From S010-25 sp964441285 (GTDB lineage Bacteria; Pseudomonadota; Gammaproteobacteria; SZUA-229): a stretch of DNA of 64,000 nucleotides. A program made the translations under genes and the position numbers. Each line of letters opens with the position of its first letter. Within the stretch, counting starts at the first letter, position 1. Below are positions 18,052 through 28,295 of this stretch, in pieces. The notes beneath the pieces are model-generated. The model ran no database searches and was not told the DNA's origin. It was given only the letters and a program-made list of their open reading frames with translations. The stretch covers positions 62,001 through 126,000 of the forward strand of contig CAYTUK010000003.1 of NCBI GenBank assembly GCA_964441285.1. The letters are read 5' to 3'.

Positions 18052-18591
18052 ATGAGTACGATAAATCCTTTTGATCTATTACGAAATTATGAGCAACGTG
18101 TGTTACAGGCGCCAACCAGTCCAATTGTGTTGGATGAGGCCTCGGATAAATGGATTGGAGTGGGGTTTCGCATTGGTGGTAATCGTTTAATTGCAGCAAT
18201 GAGTGATATAAAAGAAATATTTGAGCTACCGGTATTTACCACTGTGCCAGGGGTCAAATCCTGGGTTATTGGCGTGGCAAATGTACGAGGTAGTTTATTG
18301 CCTATAATAGATTTAAAGGGTTATATACTGGATAAAGATATTATTAAGCGGCACAAAGGCCGTGTTCTTGTGATCACCTATAAGGGTTTTCATACTGGGC
18401 TGCTTGTAGAAGAAATATATGGTATGCGCCACTTTTTAGAGGCGGATGAAGTTAATGAGGAAAACCCTGATCTAGATGGCACGATAAAACCTTATATTGA
18501 GAAAAATTACAGACAGGGCGACGAGTTCTGGCCTGTTTTTAGTTTTGAGAAAATGATACATGATGATCGCTTTGGGCAAGCGTCACTCTGA
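18052..18591 (+). CDS. pilI: CheW-like adaptor PilI
   Basis: PilI couples the chemoreceptor PilJ to the kinase ChpA. The 179 residues form a CheW domain: GVGFRIGGNRLIAAMSDIKE, VPGVKSWVIGVANVRGSLLP (the conserved RG in the neighbour of the receptor-binding site) and HTGLLVEEIYGMRHF. It starts 18 nt after pilH and precedes pilJ. Confidence 0.92.
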   Translation: MSTINPFDLLRNYEQRVLQAPTSPIVLDEASDKWIGVGFRIGGNRLIAAMSDIKEIFELPVFTTVPGVKSWVIGVANVRGSLLPIIDLKGYILDKDIIKRHKGRVLVITYKGFHTGLLVEEIYGMRHFLEADEVNEENPDLDGTIKPYIEKNYRQGDEFWPVFSFEKMIHDDRFGQASL

Positions 18592-18685
18592 TTAAACAGA
18601 CCTTAATTAAGTAAACATTAAAATTAAATAGTCTGGATAAAAAACAGGCTGCACGAGATAAAAAAATGACTGGAGAATACACCCT

Positions 18686-20740
18686 ATGAGCGCAGAAAGA
18701 AAAAAAATCTCCATAGGTAGGCCCCTTGTACTTATCGGTATATTATTATCGGTATTTATTATACTTATGATTGCCAGTGTGTTGTATGTAGGAGAAAAAC
18801 GAGCAACTTTGCAGCGACATGTAGAACTTTCCGCAGAACAATTGTTGCTCTCCCAGCAAATGGCAACCTTTTCATTATCGGCATCATCAGGCGATAAAGA
18901 AAGTTTTAAACGTTTACTGGCATCACGCATAGAGTTCGATTCGATCTTAAAGGCGTTTAAAGTAGGCGATAAGAACACACCTGTTTTGGCTAAAGAATTA
19001 CTTGGTTCACTTGGTAATGTGGAAGCTAACTGGCGGCCTTATCGTAAAAATATACAAATTATTTTGAAAGGTAAACAGGCTATTTCAGAAGTACGCCAGT
19101 TGTATCAGGTCATTGATAGTTTTATCCCGCAAATGCTGACTTATTCTGATGAAGTCGTCGGCGAATTGGTTAAGAGAAAAGCCTCCGATAGACAAATCTA
19201 TTTAGCCACTCGCCAGATGATGTTGTCACAACGGATTAAAAATAATCTAAATAAAGTTCTATTGGGTGGTAATGCAGCGGCCGCAGCAGCAGATCGTTTT
19301 GGTCGTGATGCAGCTTTATTTGGTCGAGTTCTTGATGGTTTACTAAAAGGCTCTAAAACATTGCACATTCAAAAAGTAACTAACCCGGCAGCGGTCAGTA
19401 AATTACGTGAAGTGGCTATGTTAATTAGTGCAGTGAGTGATAATATCGCGGGTATTCTGGAGCTGTCACCAGAACTATTTGAGGTAAAAGATGCAGCCGG
19501 CCTGGTCAGTAATAACAGCGAAAATTTATTGAAATCGCTGAAGCGGTTTCAGAGCGTTATTATCGCGCAGGGCGATGAGCTGGACAAAATTCAGCTACTA
19601 GGCATTGCTTCTGGCGGTTTGGCGGTATTATTAATGATTATCGGTAGTCTATTGATATTGAAAGATGCCAGACGTCGTGAGCAGGAAGCGCTGGAAAATA
19701 ACCGTCGTAACCAGAGTGCTATTTTACGCCTGCTGGATGAAATGGCTAATCTTGCTGATGGTGATCTCACTGTTCATACAACAGTGAGCGAGGAAATCAC
19801 AGGTGCCATTGCAGATTCGGTAAATTTCACTATTGATGCCTTACGCACACTGGTAACAACCATTAATGTCACTGCAAAAGAAGTCTCTGCATCAACAGAA
19901 AAAACCCAGCATACAGCCATCGAACTGGCTGATGCTTCAAACCAGCAGGCGCGAGAAATTGCTTCAGTCAGTGCCGCAGTTACTGATATGGCTGAGTCGA
20001 TGGTTGAGGTTACTAAAGGTGCGGATAACTCTACTGAGGTGGCTGAGTTATCAATGGATATTGCACAGAAAGGAGCCAAGGTGGTGCGCAATACCATTGG
20101 CAGTATGGAAAACATTCGCGAAACAATTCAGGAAACATCAAAGCGGATTAAGCGTCTGGGTGAATCATCTCAGGAAATTGGCGATATTGTGGGGTTAATT
20201 ACTGAAATCGCAGATCAGACGAATATTCTTGCGCTGAATGCAGCCATTCAAGCATCGACTGCTGGCGATGCAGGCCGTGGTTTCGCGGTGGTTGCCGATG
20301 AAGTGCAGCGGTTAGCTGAACGATCAAGCCATGCAACCAAACAGATTGAAGGGCTGGTTAATACTATTCAGGCAGATACAAAGGAAGCTGTAAAATCGAT
20401 GGAAATTAGTACCGCCGGCGTGGTCAATGGTGCATCGATGGCCGAGGATGCAGGTGAGGCACTAAAAGAAATTGAGGAAGTATCTACCAACTTGTCACAA
20501 CTGATTAAAGGCATTTCTGACTCAACTAAAACGCAATCAAAAATTGCATTATCCGTGTCTGAATCAATGAATGTAATTCAGGAGATTACCCTGCGAACAT
20601 CCGAGGGTACGGAGGAAACATCTACATCACTGACCGCATTGAACCAGCTTTCAAGTGAACTTGGGCGTTCAGTATCCGGCTTTAAGCTGCCGGAGTCTGA
20701 TGCCCCGGAAAAAATAGAAACTGTTATTTTGGAGAGCTAA
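18686..20740 (+). CDS. pilJ: Type IV pilus chemoreceptor PilJ
   Basis: PilJ is the methyl-accepting-type receptor of the Pil-Chp system. The 684-residue protein has a first membrane helix (about residues 12-33), a periplasmic region with PilJ-type four-helix features (RQMMLSQRIKNNLNKVL), a second helix (about 308-328), a HAMP segment and a signalling domain. The hairpin tip reads EIADQTNILALNAAIQASTA followed by GDAGRGFAVVADEVQRLAER. The usual pilK methyltransferase gene does not follow. Length matches P. aeruginosa PilJ (about 680). Confidence 0.93.
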   Translation: MSAERKKISIGRPLVLIGILLSVFIILMIASVLYVGEKRATLQRHVELSAEQLLLSQQMATFSLSASSGDKESFKRLLASRIEFDSILKAFKVGDKNTPVLAKELLGSLGNVEANWRPYRKNIQIILKGKQAISEVRQLYQVIDSFIPQMLTYSDEVVGELVKRKASDRQIYLATRQMMLSQRIKNNLNKVLLGGNAAAAAADRFGRDAALFGRVLDGLLKGSKTLHIQKVTNPAAVSKLREVAMLISAVSDNIAGILELSPELFEVKDAAGLVSNNSENLLKSLKRFQSVIIAQGDELDKIQLLGIASGGLAVLLMIIGSLLILKDARRREQEALENNRRNQSAILRLLDEMANLADGDLTVHTTVSEEITGAIADSVNFTIDALRTLVTTINVTAKEVSASTEKTQHTAIELADASNQQAREIASVSAAVTDMAESMVEVTKGADNSTEVAELSMDIAQKGAKVVRNTIGSMENIRETIQETSKRIKRLGESSQEIGDIVGLITEIADQTNILALNAAIQASTAGDAGRGFAVVADEVQRLAERSSHATKQIEGLVNTIQADTKEAVKSMEISTAGVVNGASMAEDAGEALKEIEEVSTNLSQLIKGISDSTKTQSKIALSVSESMNVIQEITLRTSEGTEETSTSLTALNQLSSELGRSVSGFKLPESDAPEKIETVILES

Positions 20741-20786
20741 TCATTTCTATAGGTACTGCAGATGAAAAAATCAAAGTGAGAGGATT

Positions 20787-23700
20787 ATGAATCCAGAGAA
20801 AACCCTAAAATATAACTCATTAAGCTGGGTCAAAGAACAGTTAGATGTGGTATTGGTTGATGCTCAAGTTAGTCTGAGTGAATATATAGAAAACCATAAT
20901 GAATCTTACATGCAACAGTGCGTCGAACATTTAAAACTTGTTTACGGCACGTTGCAAATGGTCGAAGTCTATGGTGCCGCAATGCTTGCTGAGGAAATGC
21001 AACATACAGCGGTTGTCTTACAGGGTGGAGCGGTTGAAAATATAGAAACGGCCTATGACGTATTAATGCGCGCTATGTTGCAATTGCCTGATTACCTCGA
21101 AAATATACAGGCAGGCGCAAAGGATACACCAATAATACTTATGTCTTTGATTAATGATTTACGTGTAGCACGTAATGACCATTTATTATCAGAGAGTGTT
21201 TTATTTGTTGCCAATACGGATGGTGTCGAATTAAATACAGAGGATTATGACAGCAGTGTGATAGAAACGGGCAAATTAGCGGCTGAAGTAAAACGTCTTA
21301 GAAAGCATTTTCAGCTGGGATTACTTGATGTTATCCGTAATCAGAAAGTACGTTCTGGTTTGCAACGGATTAAAGCGGTTCTCAAAGCACTGGAAAAAGT
21401 GAGTTATAACGATGAAGTTCGGCGTCTATGGATGGTCGCAGGTGCACTGGTCGAAGGTTTGTTGATTGAAAGTATCGATAATAATATTAGTGTGAAAATG
21501 TTGTTAACTGCACTTGACCGGCAGTTGAAAAAAATTCTGGATAAAGATGAAGAGGTATTTTTAGAATCATATTCCAGAGATCTATTAAAAAACATGTTGT
21601 ATTACATCGGTATCTGTAAAACAGATAATCCACGTATACAGGCAGTACAGAAGGCGTATAAACTTGAAGAATTTATACCCAGTGAAGATGAGCAGAATGC
21701 ATCAGTCATTGGCGGGTTGAACGCTAATCTATTTGATACGGTCTCTAAAGGGATTGCAGAAGATCTTTTTCAGGTAAAAGACGCACTTGAAATCTTTATG
21801 CACAATGGTGCCGAGGATGTCGGCTCGCTAAAATTTGTCTGTGAGCAACTAAGTAAAATTGCTGATACTTTCGGTATGCTCAGTATGGGAATGACACGCC
21901 AGAGTATTATTGAGCAACGTAATATCATTGATAGAATTATTTGTGGTGATGAAGTTATCAGTGAATCACTGGTTTTGGGTGTTGCGGAAAAATTACTCAA
22001 TGCTGAATCTGATCTGAAAGTATTTATCACCAATCGTTCCGGTTATATTGACCAATATGAGGGCGATGATCAGATCGTTCCAAATTCAGAGTATCGACAG
22101 GTTATATTAACTGTTGTTGACGAAACTCTGAAAAATTTTACGGTGGCAAAAGAAGCGTTGCTTTCCTATATTGCCGGTATTGGAAACAAAGAACAGCTGG
22201 ATGTGATTTTAAATAAACTTGAAGAAGTTCGTGGCGTCGCTTTAATGCTGCCTCTGGGTCGTATTGAGAGTCAGATCGACAGGCTGAAAGATTATGTTCG
22301 TATTGCGCTACGTGACAATGACAGATGTGCGGAAAGCGAAGAACAGGATAGGGTCGCCGATGTTGTAACCGCTATTGAATATTACATTGAAGCATTGTCA
22401 GAAGGTCGGCCAGGTATTGACGAGGGCCTGGATAGTGGCGACAGAGCAGCAGAAAAGCTGAAAGATATTTATAGCCAATATGGAGAGAAAACCGATAGTC
22501 TTAATGATGAAATAAATAATCAGAATAATGTTACTGGGGAAGCTGAAGCAGAGGCGGTTGATACAGATGTAGTTGGTAATGAGATAATTGAAACGGAGGC
22601 TGATGATCTAAATGCTGAAACTTTTGATGCACACGCTGTCATGGCGAGTGAGTCGTTACCCGCTTCTAACGAGCTGATAGAGATAGAGGAAACTAGCATA
22701 ATCGTGCCACCTGATTTAAATGCAGAGCTCACGATTCTTATCGATGATGCAGATGAAGAAATTGTTGAAATATTTATAGAGGAAGCGATAGAAGTTCTCG
22801 AGGAATTACATAATTTTGTCCCTCAATGGAAAGAAAATCATAATAATGAGGAGGCGAAAGCAAATATTCGTAGAAGTTTTCATACGCTAAAAGGAAGTGG
22901 CCGTTTAATCGGTGCTGAGTTAATTGGTGAGTTTTCCTGGAGATTCGAAAACGTACTAAACCGAGTCATTGATAAGAAAATTTCTGTTAGTGCCAATTTA
23001 TTTAATACAATCGATGAGGCATTAGCTGTATTACCGCAGTTAATTGAGCAACTACAGGGTAATCGTGAGCCCATTCCCAATATAAACGCGCTAATGGCAG
23101 CAGCAGATGCACTAGCAGAAGGCAAAGAAATTGTATCGACAGAGCAGGCACCCGCTAAAGAGCCAATATTTGATGCGAAAGATAGCGATGATACCAATGA
23201 GGCTTTAGTAAAGGACTTAGTTGATGGAGATGCAGAAATTGATTTTGATGAGCTGGATGGCGTAATTGCAAGTGATAGTAGCGAAAATCAATCAGGAGAA
23301 GAAACTTTTACTGAAGAAGAAGCAATTGAAATAATACTATTAACTGATAATGAAGATGGAGAAGCAATGCCGGCTTCCGATTTTCATGAGAGTGTAGGCG
23401 GTGAAGAAATAGTTATGCCTGCTGCTGATACGGTTAATATCGGCAATATAATTGATGCTACGGATGATGCAGATAATTCACCTGATAAGAGTAGCGTAAT
23501 TGCTGAAACAGGTGAAATCACAGCGCTAGGCGAAGCAGATAGTCAGGCGTTAGAAATAACATCTGAAGGGTTAAATAGCGAAATAGAGCTTGAGGAAACT
23601 GGTTCTGAAAGCCAGCTCAATGTTGAATCTGCTGATGATATAGAGATATTGAATCTTGACACTACTGATGCCAGCAATAATTCTGCTGAAGATTTCGTTG

Positions 23701-26700
23701 ATTTGAACTGTTTGGACGCAGATTCAAGTGATGAAGTAGAGTGTGAACCACAAGTAACGACAGAAATAGATGAGAGTCTGGTTGATGGTAAATATGACGT
23801 TGATGTGATAGAGGAAATATCAATTGATGAAGCTGAGATTACGCATGCTGCGGATGATGAGGTTAATGATGTATATGTTGTAGAAATTGATGAATCTAAA
23901 ACTGCTGAATTAACGGGTGCTAATGTTTTAGATATTGACCCAATGCTATTGAAAATCTATTACGACGAAAGTAAAAATCACCTGTTGAATGTGCATGAAT
24001 TATTACGCCAGCATAAGTCAGGTGAAAAAAACCTGACAGCAGAAAAAAATATTAGCCGAGCATTCCACACACTATATGGTAGCGCACGTACTGCGGAGGT
24101 TTCTGCAATAGCAGAAATAAGTGGCGCTACTGAGAAATATTTAAAAGCGAAGCAGGGGAGCAGTGATGAAAACTTAGGGAATGAGATTGTTGATTTATTT
24201 GAAGAAATAGAAGCAACGCTTGAGCACATGTTGACGTTTGTTAAAATTGGAGAAATGCCTGAAGGTGACAAGGCATTGCTTGAAAAGATAAACAAAGCCT
24301 TGCAGCAGGAAATACAGGCACAACTACAAAGCTCTTTAACAACTGATGTGGCGGTTGATGAGGCTTTTGTAAGCGATGCTGCTGAAATGAATGCGATTAA
24401 ATTGGATGATGAATCCCATCAGGGTAAAGCGGTCGCTGAATTTTCTAAGGCCGAACCATCGGCTGCAGAAGAGCCAAAACCAGTTGTTGTCTTTTATGCT
24501 GATATTGATGATGAACTAATAGATATTTTCCTTGAAGAAGCTGAGGAGCTTCTGGAAGGCTGTGAGAAAGTATTGCAGTCTTTAAGGCAGGCGCCAAACT
24601 CTGCGGAATCTATTCAGAAATTACAGCGTAATATGCACACCCTGAAAGGGGGCGCACGGATGGCTGAACTTATCCCTGTTGGTGACCTGACCCATGTACT
24701 CGAGTCTCTAGTTGTTTTAATTAGTGAGCAAAGGCTTGAGATTAATAAAGATATACTTGATTTACTGCAGGAATCGGTTGATACGCTTACTAGCATGATG
24801 GCAGAGGTGAAGCAGCGTAAGCAATTAGACTCTGTTGATGGATTAATTAAGAAAATTGAACTGTTTATGCGTGGAGAGGTTGAAGAAAAACGCTCCATTG
24901 AACGCTTCGAGCTGAATGTAAGTGATCTTGATGAAATACCGGAAAGTGATGCTGTATTACCATATGATCAAAATGATCAGTCGTCGACTGCCGAAAATGA
25001 TGCAGCTAAACAACAGCCGACCTCCGACGGTTTAAAAACAGGTAAACCGCATTGGGGAGAACGTGCTACCGATGTTAATTTTGTAGAAAGTCAGGAACAG
25101 GTTCGTGTGCGTTCCGATTTGTTAAATAATTTAGTTAATTATGCGGGTGAAGTAAACATTTATCATGCCCGCCTGGGCAAGCAGGTTTCTGATTTTAGTT
25201 TTAACCTGTTGGAATTATCGCAAACCGTTGAGCGTTTAAAAGAGCAGTTGCGTAAACTGGAAATTGAAACAGAAATTCAGATTCGCTCCGGTTACGAAAA
25301 AGAGGCTGATGAATATGACGAAGGTTTCGATCCACTTGAGATGGATAGATACTCAACGTTGCAACAGCTTTCTCGCAGTTTAATGGAAACTGCTGGTGAC
25401 GTAGAAAGTATTAATAATATTCTGAGCGAAATAACCCGTGACTCCGAAACTTTGTTGCTTCAGGAATCACGAGTTAGTACCGACCTGCAGGAAGGTTTAA
25501 TGCGTACTAGAATGGTTCGTTTTGGTGGTTTGTCATCCCGGATGCGACGCATTGTGAGGCAAATCTCCAAAGAGCTTAACAAAGAAGTTGAATTGAGTAT
25601 TGTGGGCGAAGATAGTGAGATTGATCGTACGGTTCTTGATCGAATTATTGCACCGCTTGAACATATGTTAAGAAATGCTGTTGCGCATGGTATTGAAGAG
25701 CCGGATAAAAGGCTTGCTAGTGGTAAATCCGAAGTTGGTAGAATTACTGTTACGGTTGGTCGCCAGGGAGCTGATGTTACCATTAATGTTAAGGATGATG
25801 GCGCTGGCATTAATGTGGGTAAAATTCGAGATAAAATCACTGCTCAGGGTTTGATAAGTCCAAAGTCGAAGGTATCAGACCATGAGGTGCTGCAGTTTAT
25901 TTTGCATGCAGGTTTTAGTACGGTCGATGAGGTAACGCAGATATCGGGTCGTGGTGTTGGCATGGATGTTGTCGATAGTGAAATAAAGCAGCTTGGTGGT
26001 GTACTTGAAATAAATACCATTGCGGGTCGCGGTACAGAATTTAATATTCGGTTGCCATTAACGTTAGCGATTAATCAGGCATTGCTTGTTTCTACAGGTG
26101 AAGATGTTTATGCGGTACCGCTGACCAGTATTGAAGGTGTGGTGCGAATGACAGGTATGGAATTACAACGTTATTATGATAGTCCTGAAGGCAGCCTTTT
26201 CGAATTTAACGGTGTTGAATACGAGTTAAAACATCTGGGTGCAATGTTGACAGGTGTCCAGCTGGACTATTCAAAACAGCTTCGTCTATTTCCAGTATTG
26301 CTTATTAATGTCGGTGAGAAAAATTTTGCACTGCATGTAGATGATCTGATTGGTCGACGTGAAATTGTTGTTAAACCTGTTGGTATGCAGATTGGTGGCG
26401 TACACGGCATCTCTGGAGCAACAATTCTTGCTGATGGTCGAGTGGTGTTAATTCTTGAAATGTCAGCATTAATCACCGCGAAAAGTTTGTTCAGATCGCA
26501 GCAAACAGTTGACGTTACTCAACACGTTAAACCAAAAGAAAGATTATCTGTCATGGTGGTTGATGATTCGATTACTATACGTAAAGTAACTGAGCGTATA
26601 CTCGGCCGCAATGGTTTTGATGTGGTCCTGGCAAAAGATGGTATTGATGCGACCAATAAAATGCAGGATCATATACCTGACTTAATGTTACTGGATATTG

Positions 26701-26912
26701 AAATGCCACGTATGGATGGATTTGAAGTGGCAAGTTATGTGCGCAATGATGAGAAATTGAAAGGGTTGCCAATCATTATGATTACGTCACGTACGGGGAG
26801 CAAACATAAAGAAAAAGCAATGGAAATTGGTGTTAATCACTACCTTGGTAAGCCTTATCAGGAAGAAGAATTAATGAATAATATCAATTCACTGCTTAAT
26901 CTCGTTTCCTGA
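20787..26912 (+). CDS. chpA: Hybrid chemotaxis-type histidine kinase ChpA (PilL)
   Basis: ChpA is the CheA-like kinase of the twitching chemosensory system. In 2041 residues I see: an N-terminal helical part of about 640 residues without an Hpt His motif; three Hpt domains with phospho-His at 699 (FHTLKGSGR), 1094 (FHTLYGSAR) and 1284 (MHTLKGGAR); two highly acidic linkers (about 800-1050 and 1340-1420); a dimerisation and ATPase domain (HMLRNAVAHGIEEPDKR at 1626, KDDGAGINVGKI, SGRGVGMDVV); a CheW-like domain (about 1765-1900); and a C-terminal receiver with Asp 1970 (LLDIEMPRMDGF). The P. aeruginosa protein is longer (about 2470) with more Hpt-like domains. Confidence 0.93.
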   Translation: MNPEKTLKYNSLSWVKEQLDVVLVDAQVSLSEYIENHNESYMQQCVEHLKLVYGTLQMVEVYGAAMLAEEMQHTAVVLQGGAVENIETAYDVLMRAMLQLPDYLENIQAGAKDTPIILMSLINDLRVARNDHLLSESVLFVANTDGVELNTEDYDSSVIETGKLAAEVKRLRKHFQLGLLDVIRNQKVRSGLQRIKAVLKALEKVSYNDEVRRLWMVAGALVEGLLIESIDNNISVKMLLTALDRQLKKILDKDEEVFLESYSRDLLKNMLYYIGICKTDNPRIQAVQKAYKLEEFIPSEDEQNASVIGGLNANLFDTVSKGIAEDLFQVKDALEIFMHNGAEDVGSLKFVCEQLSKIADTFGMLSMGMTRQSIIEQRNIIDRIICGDEVISESLVLGVAEKLLNAESDLKVFITNRSGYIDQYEGDDQIVPNSEYRQVILTVVDETLKNFTVAKEALLSYIAGIGNKEQLDVILNKLEEVRGVALMLPLGRIESQIDRLKDYVRIALRDNDRCAESEEQDRVADVVTAIEYYIEALSEGRPGIDEGLDSGDRAAEKLKDIYSQYGEKTDSLNDEINNQNNVTGEAEAEAVDTDVVGNEIIETEADDLNAETFDAHAVMASESLPASNELIEIEETSIIVPPDLNAELTILIDDADEEIVEIFIEEAIEVLEELHNFVPQWKENHNNEEAKANIRRSFHTLKGSGRLIGAELIGEFSWRFENVLNRVIDKKISVSANLFNTIDEALAVLPQLIEQLQGNREPIPNINALMAAADALAEGKEIVSTEQAPAKEPIFDAKDSDDTNEALVKDLVDGDAEIDFDELDGVIASDSSENQSGEETFTEEEAIEIILLTDNEDGEAMPASDFHESVGGEEIVMPAADTVNIGNIIDATDDADNSPDKSSVIAETGEITALGEADSQALEITSEGLNSEIELEETGSESQLNVESADDIEILNLDTTDASNNSAEDFVDLNCLDADSSDEVECEPQVTTEIDESLVDGKYDVDVIEEISIDEAEITHAADDEVNDVYVVEIDESKTAELTGANVLDIDPMLLKIYYDESKNHLLNVHELLRQHKSGEKNLTAEKNISRAFHTLYGSARTAEVSAIAEISGATEKYLKAKQGSSDENLGNEIVDLFEEIEATLEHMLTFVKIGEMPEGDKALLEKINKALQQEIQAQLQSSLTTDVAVDEAFVSDAAEMNAIKLDDESHQGKAVAEFSKAEPSAAEEPKPVVVFYADIDDELIDIFLEEAEELLEGCEKVLQSLRQAPNSAESIQKLQRNMHTLKGGARMAELIPVGDLTHVLESLVVLISEQRLEINKDILDLLQESVDTLTSMMAEVKQRKQLDSVDGLIKKIELFMRGEVEEKRSIERFELNVSDLDEIPESDAVLPYDQNDQSSTAENDAAKQQPTSDGLKTGKPHWGERATDVNFVESQEQVRVRSDLLNNLVNYAGEVNIYHARLGKQVSDFSFNLLELSQTVERLKEQLRKLEIETEIQIRSGYEKEADEYDEGFDPLEMDRYSTLQQLSRSLMETAGDVESINNILSEITRDSETLLLQESRVSTDLQEGLMRTRMVRFGGLSSRMRRIVRQISKELNKEVELSIVGEDSEIDRTVLDRIIAPLEHMLRNAVAHGIEEPDKRLASGKSEVGRITVTVGRQGADVTINVKDDGAGINVGKIRDKITAQGLISPKSKVSDHEVLQFILHAGFSTVDEVTQISGRGVGMDVVDSEIKQLGGVLEINTIAGRGTEFNIRLPLTLAINQALLVSTGEDVYAVPLTSIEGVVRMTGMELQRYYDSPEGSLFEFNGVEYELKHLGAMLTGVQLDYSKQLRLFPVLLINVGEKNFALHVDDLIGRREIVVKPVGMQIGGVHGISGATILADGRVVLILEMSALITAKSLFRSQQTVDVTQHVKPKERLSVMVVDDSITIRKVTERILGRNGFDVVLAKDGIDATNKMQDHIPDLMLLDIEMPRMDGFEVASYVRNDEKLKGLPIIMITSRTGSKHKEKAMEIGVNHYLGKPYQEEELMNNINSLLNLVS

Positions 26913-26949
26913 TAACCCGAAAGAGGATGCGCTAAGCGTTATATTTAAT

Positions 26950-27477
26950 ATGACTGATGATACACAAGAAATCAAGTGCGTAATTTTTACAATGCGTAAG
27001 CAAAATGTTATTTTATCCAGTGCAAATTTTGTTGAAATTATTTCGGTAAAGGAGCTTAAATTAGCGAACAACAGGCCGAACTGGTTTCTGGGTGAGATGA
27101 AATGGAGAGGGAGTGAAGTTCCATTAATATCGTTTGAGGCTGCGGCTAATGAAGATGTATCAGTCATTAATTTAAATACCCAGGCGGTTGTGATAAATTC
27201 GGTTGGTGAGCATGGTGAAAAAGATATACCGTTTCTGGCACTAGTGGCTTCAGGTGTTCCGCATGTAACGCATTTTACCCGGGAGCAGATAGCAACCAGT
27301 GAGGATGATCTGGATGATCATCCGATGATTGCACAGGAGGTTAGGATAAATGGTGCACGCGTTAATATTCTGGATATTGATGCGATAGTCGAAATGTTGC
27401 ACAGCTTGAACGGTGATGTTAATTTACCGCCTCATAGTGAAGATTCCAAGATAAACGAATCCAGTATGGGAGTCTGA
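26950..27477 (+). CDS. chpC: CheW-like protein ChpC
   Basis: ChpC is a second CheW-like adaptor of the Pil-Chp system, thought to link further receptors to ChpA. The 175 residues resemble a divergent CheW domain (SSANFVEIISVKELKLANNR, WFLGEMKWRGSEVPLISFEA). It follows chpA by 37 nt. The methylesterase gene chpB, which lies between them in P. aeruginosa, is absent. Confidence 0.8.
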   Translation: MTDDTQEIKCVIFTMRKQNVILSSANFVEIISVKELKLANNRPNWFLGEMKWRGSEVPLISFEAAANEDVSVINLNTQAVVINSVGEHGEKDIPFLALVASGVPHVTHFTREQIATSEDDLDDHPMIAQEVRINGARVNILDIDAIVEMLHSLNGDVNLPPHSEDSKINESSMGV

Positions 27478-27513
27478 TAGACTGATCGCTAAGATGTGTA
27501 AGAAATTTTATTT

Positions 27514-28260
27514 TTAAAAGTCGCCCCAAAGCATTTGCAGTGATGCAATGATTGCCGGACCGGCGGTTTCTGTTCGTAAAACTCGTGGCCCAATTTTAAT
27601 ATCATTCCAGCTTAGTTTCCGCAGGAAATTAATTTCCTGCCCACTTAAACCACCCTCTGGCCCGACCAATATTGATAGCATCTTGTGGTTAATCTTTTCT
27701 ATGTCAGGATTTAAGGTCTTTAATGATCGTTCAGCATCTGGATTGAGAAAAAGTTTCAGTTTATGGGGAATTTCTTTTTCAAGGTATGTGGTGAGCGTTT
27801 GTAATGGCTCTATTGTTGGTATGATATTACGCTCGGATTGTTCACAGGCACTGGTTGCAATGCTTTGCCAGTGTGATAATTTTTTTAACTGTCTGTTTTT
27901 AACTGACCGGAAATTTGAACGTTCACAGATGACTGGGATAATTTGATGAACACCGAGTTCAGTTGCCTTTTGTATGCAGAAATCCATTCGGTCATTTCTG
28001 GAAACACCTTGAATAAGGCTGATTTTTAGCGGTGATTCACGATTAATTATTTGTTCTGTTAAAACTTCAATAGTTAATTTTTTCTGGTTAGTATCCAGTG
28101 TTTTACCGCAGTATTGTTTTCCATTGCCATTGAACAAAATAACATTTGTACCGGGTTTTGTTCGTAATACTCGAATCAGGTGAGACGATGCGCCCTTATC
28201 CAGATGGATGTGTGTGTTGCATTCCAGGTTATCTGGATAAAAAAGTCTTGTAATACGCAC
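27514..28260 (-). CDS. rsmE: 16S rRNA (uracil-1498-N3)-methyltransferase
   Basis: RsmE methylates U1498 of 16S rRNA using SAM. The 248-residue SPOUT-fold protein has RNDRMDFCIQKATELGVHQI, PVICERSNFR, the SAM-binding knot LVGPEGGLSGQEINFL and the C-terminal RVLRTETAGPAIIASLQ. It converges on chpC with a 36-nt gap and precedes nothing further on its strand. It is next to metF and the SAM-cycle genes, which may share a promoter. Confidence 0.93.
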   Translation of the reverse strand: MRITRLFYPDNLECNTHIHLDKGASSHLIRVLRTKPGTNVILFNGNGKQYCGKTLDTNQKKLTIEVLTEQIINRESPLKISLIQGVSRNDRMDFCIQKATELGVHQIIPVICERSNFRSVKNRQLKKLSHWQSIATSACEQSERNIIPTIEPLQTLTTYLEKEIPHKLKLFLNPDAERSLKTLNPDIEKINHKMLSILVGPEGGLSGQEINFLRKLSWNDIKIGPRVLRTETAGPAIIASLQMLWGDF

Positions 28261-28295
28261 GATCTTTTGTTTTTTATTCGTCTTTATCCATCCTG

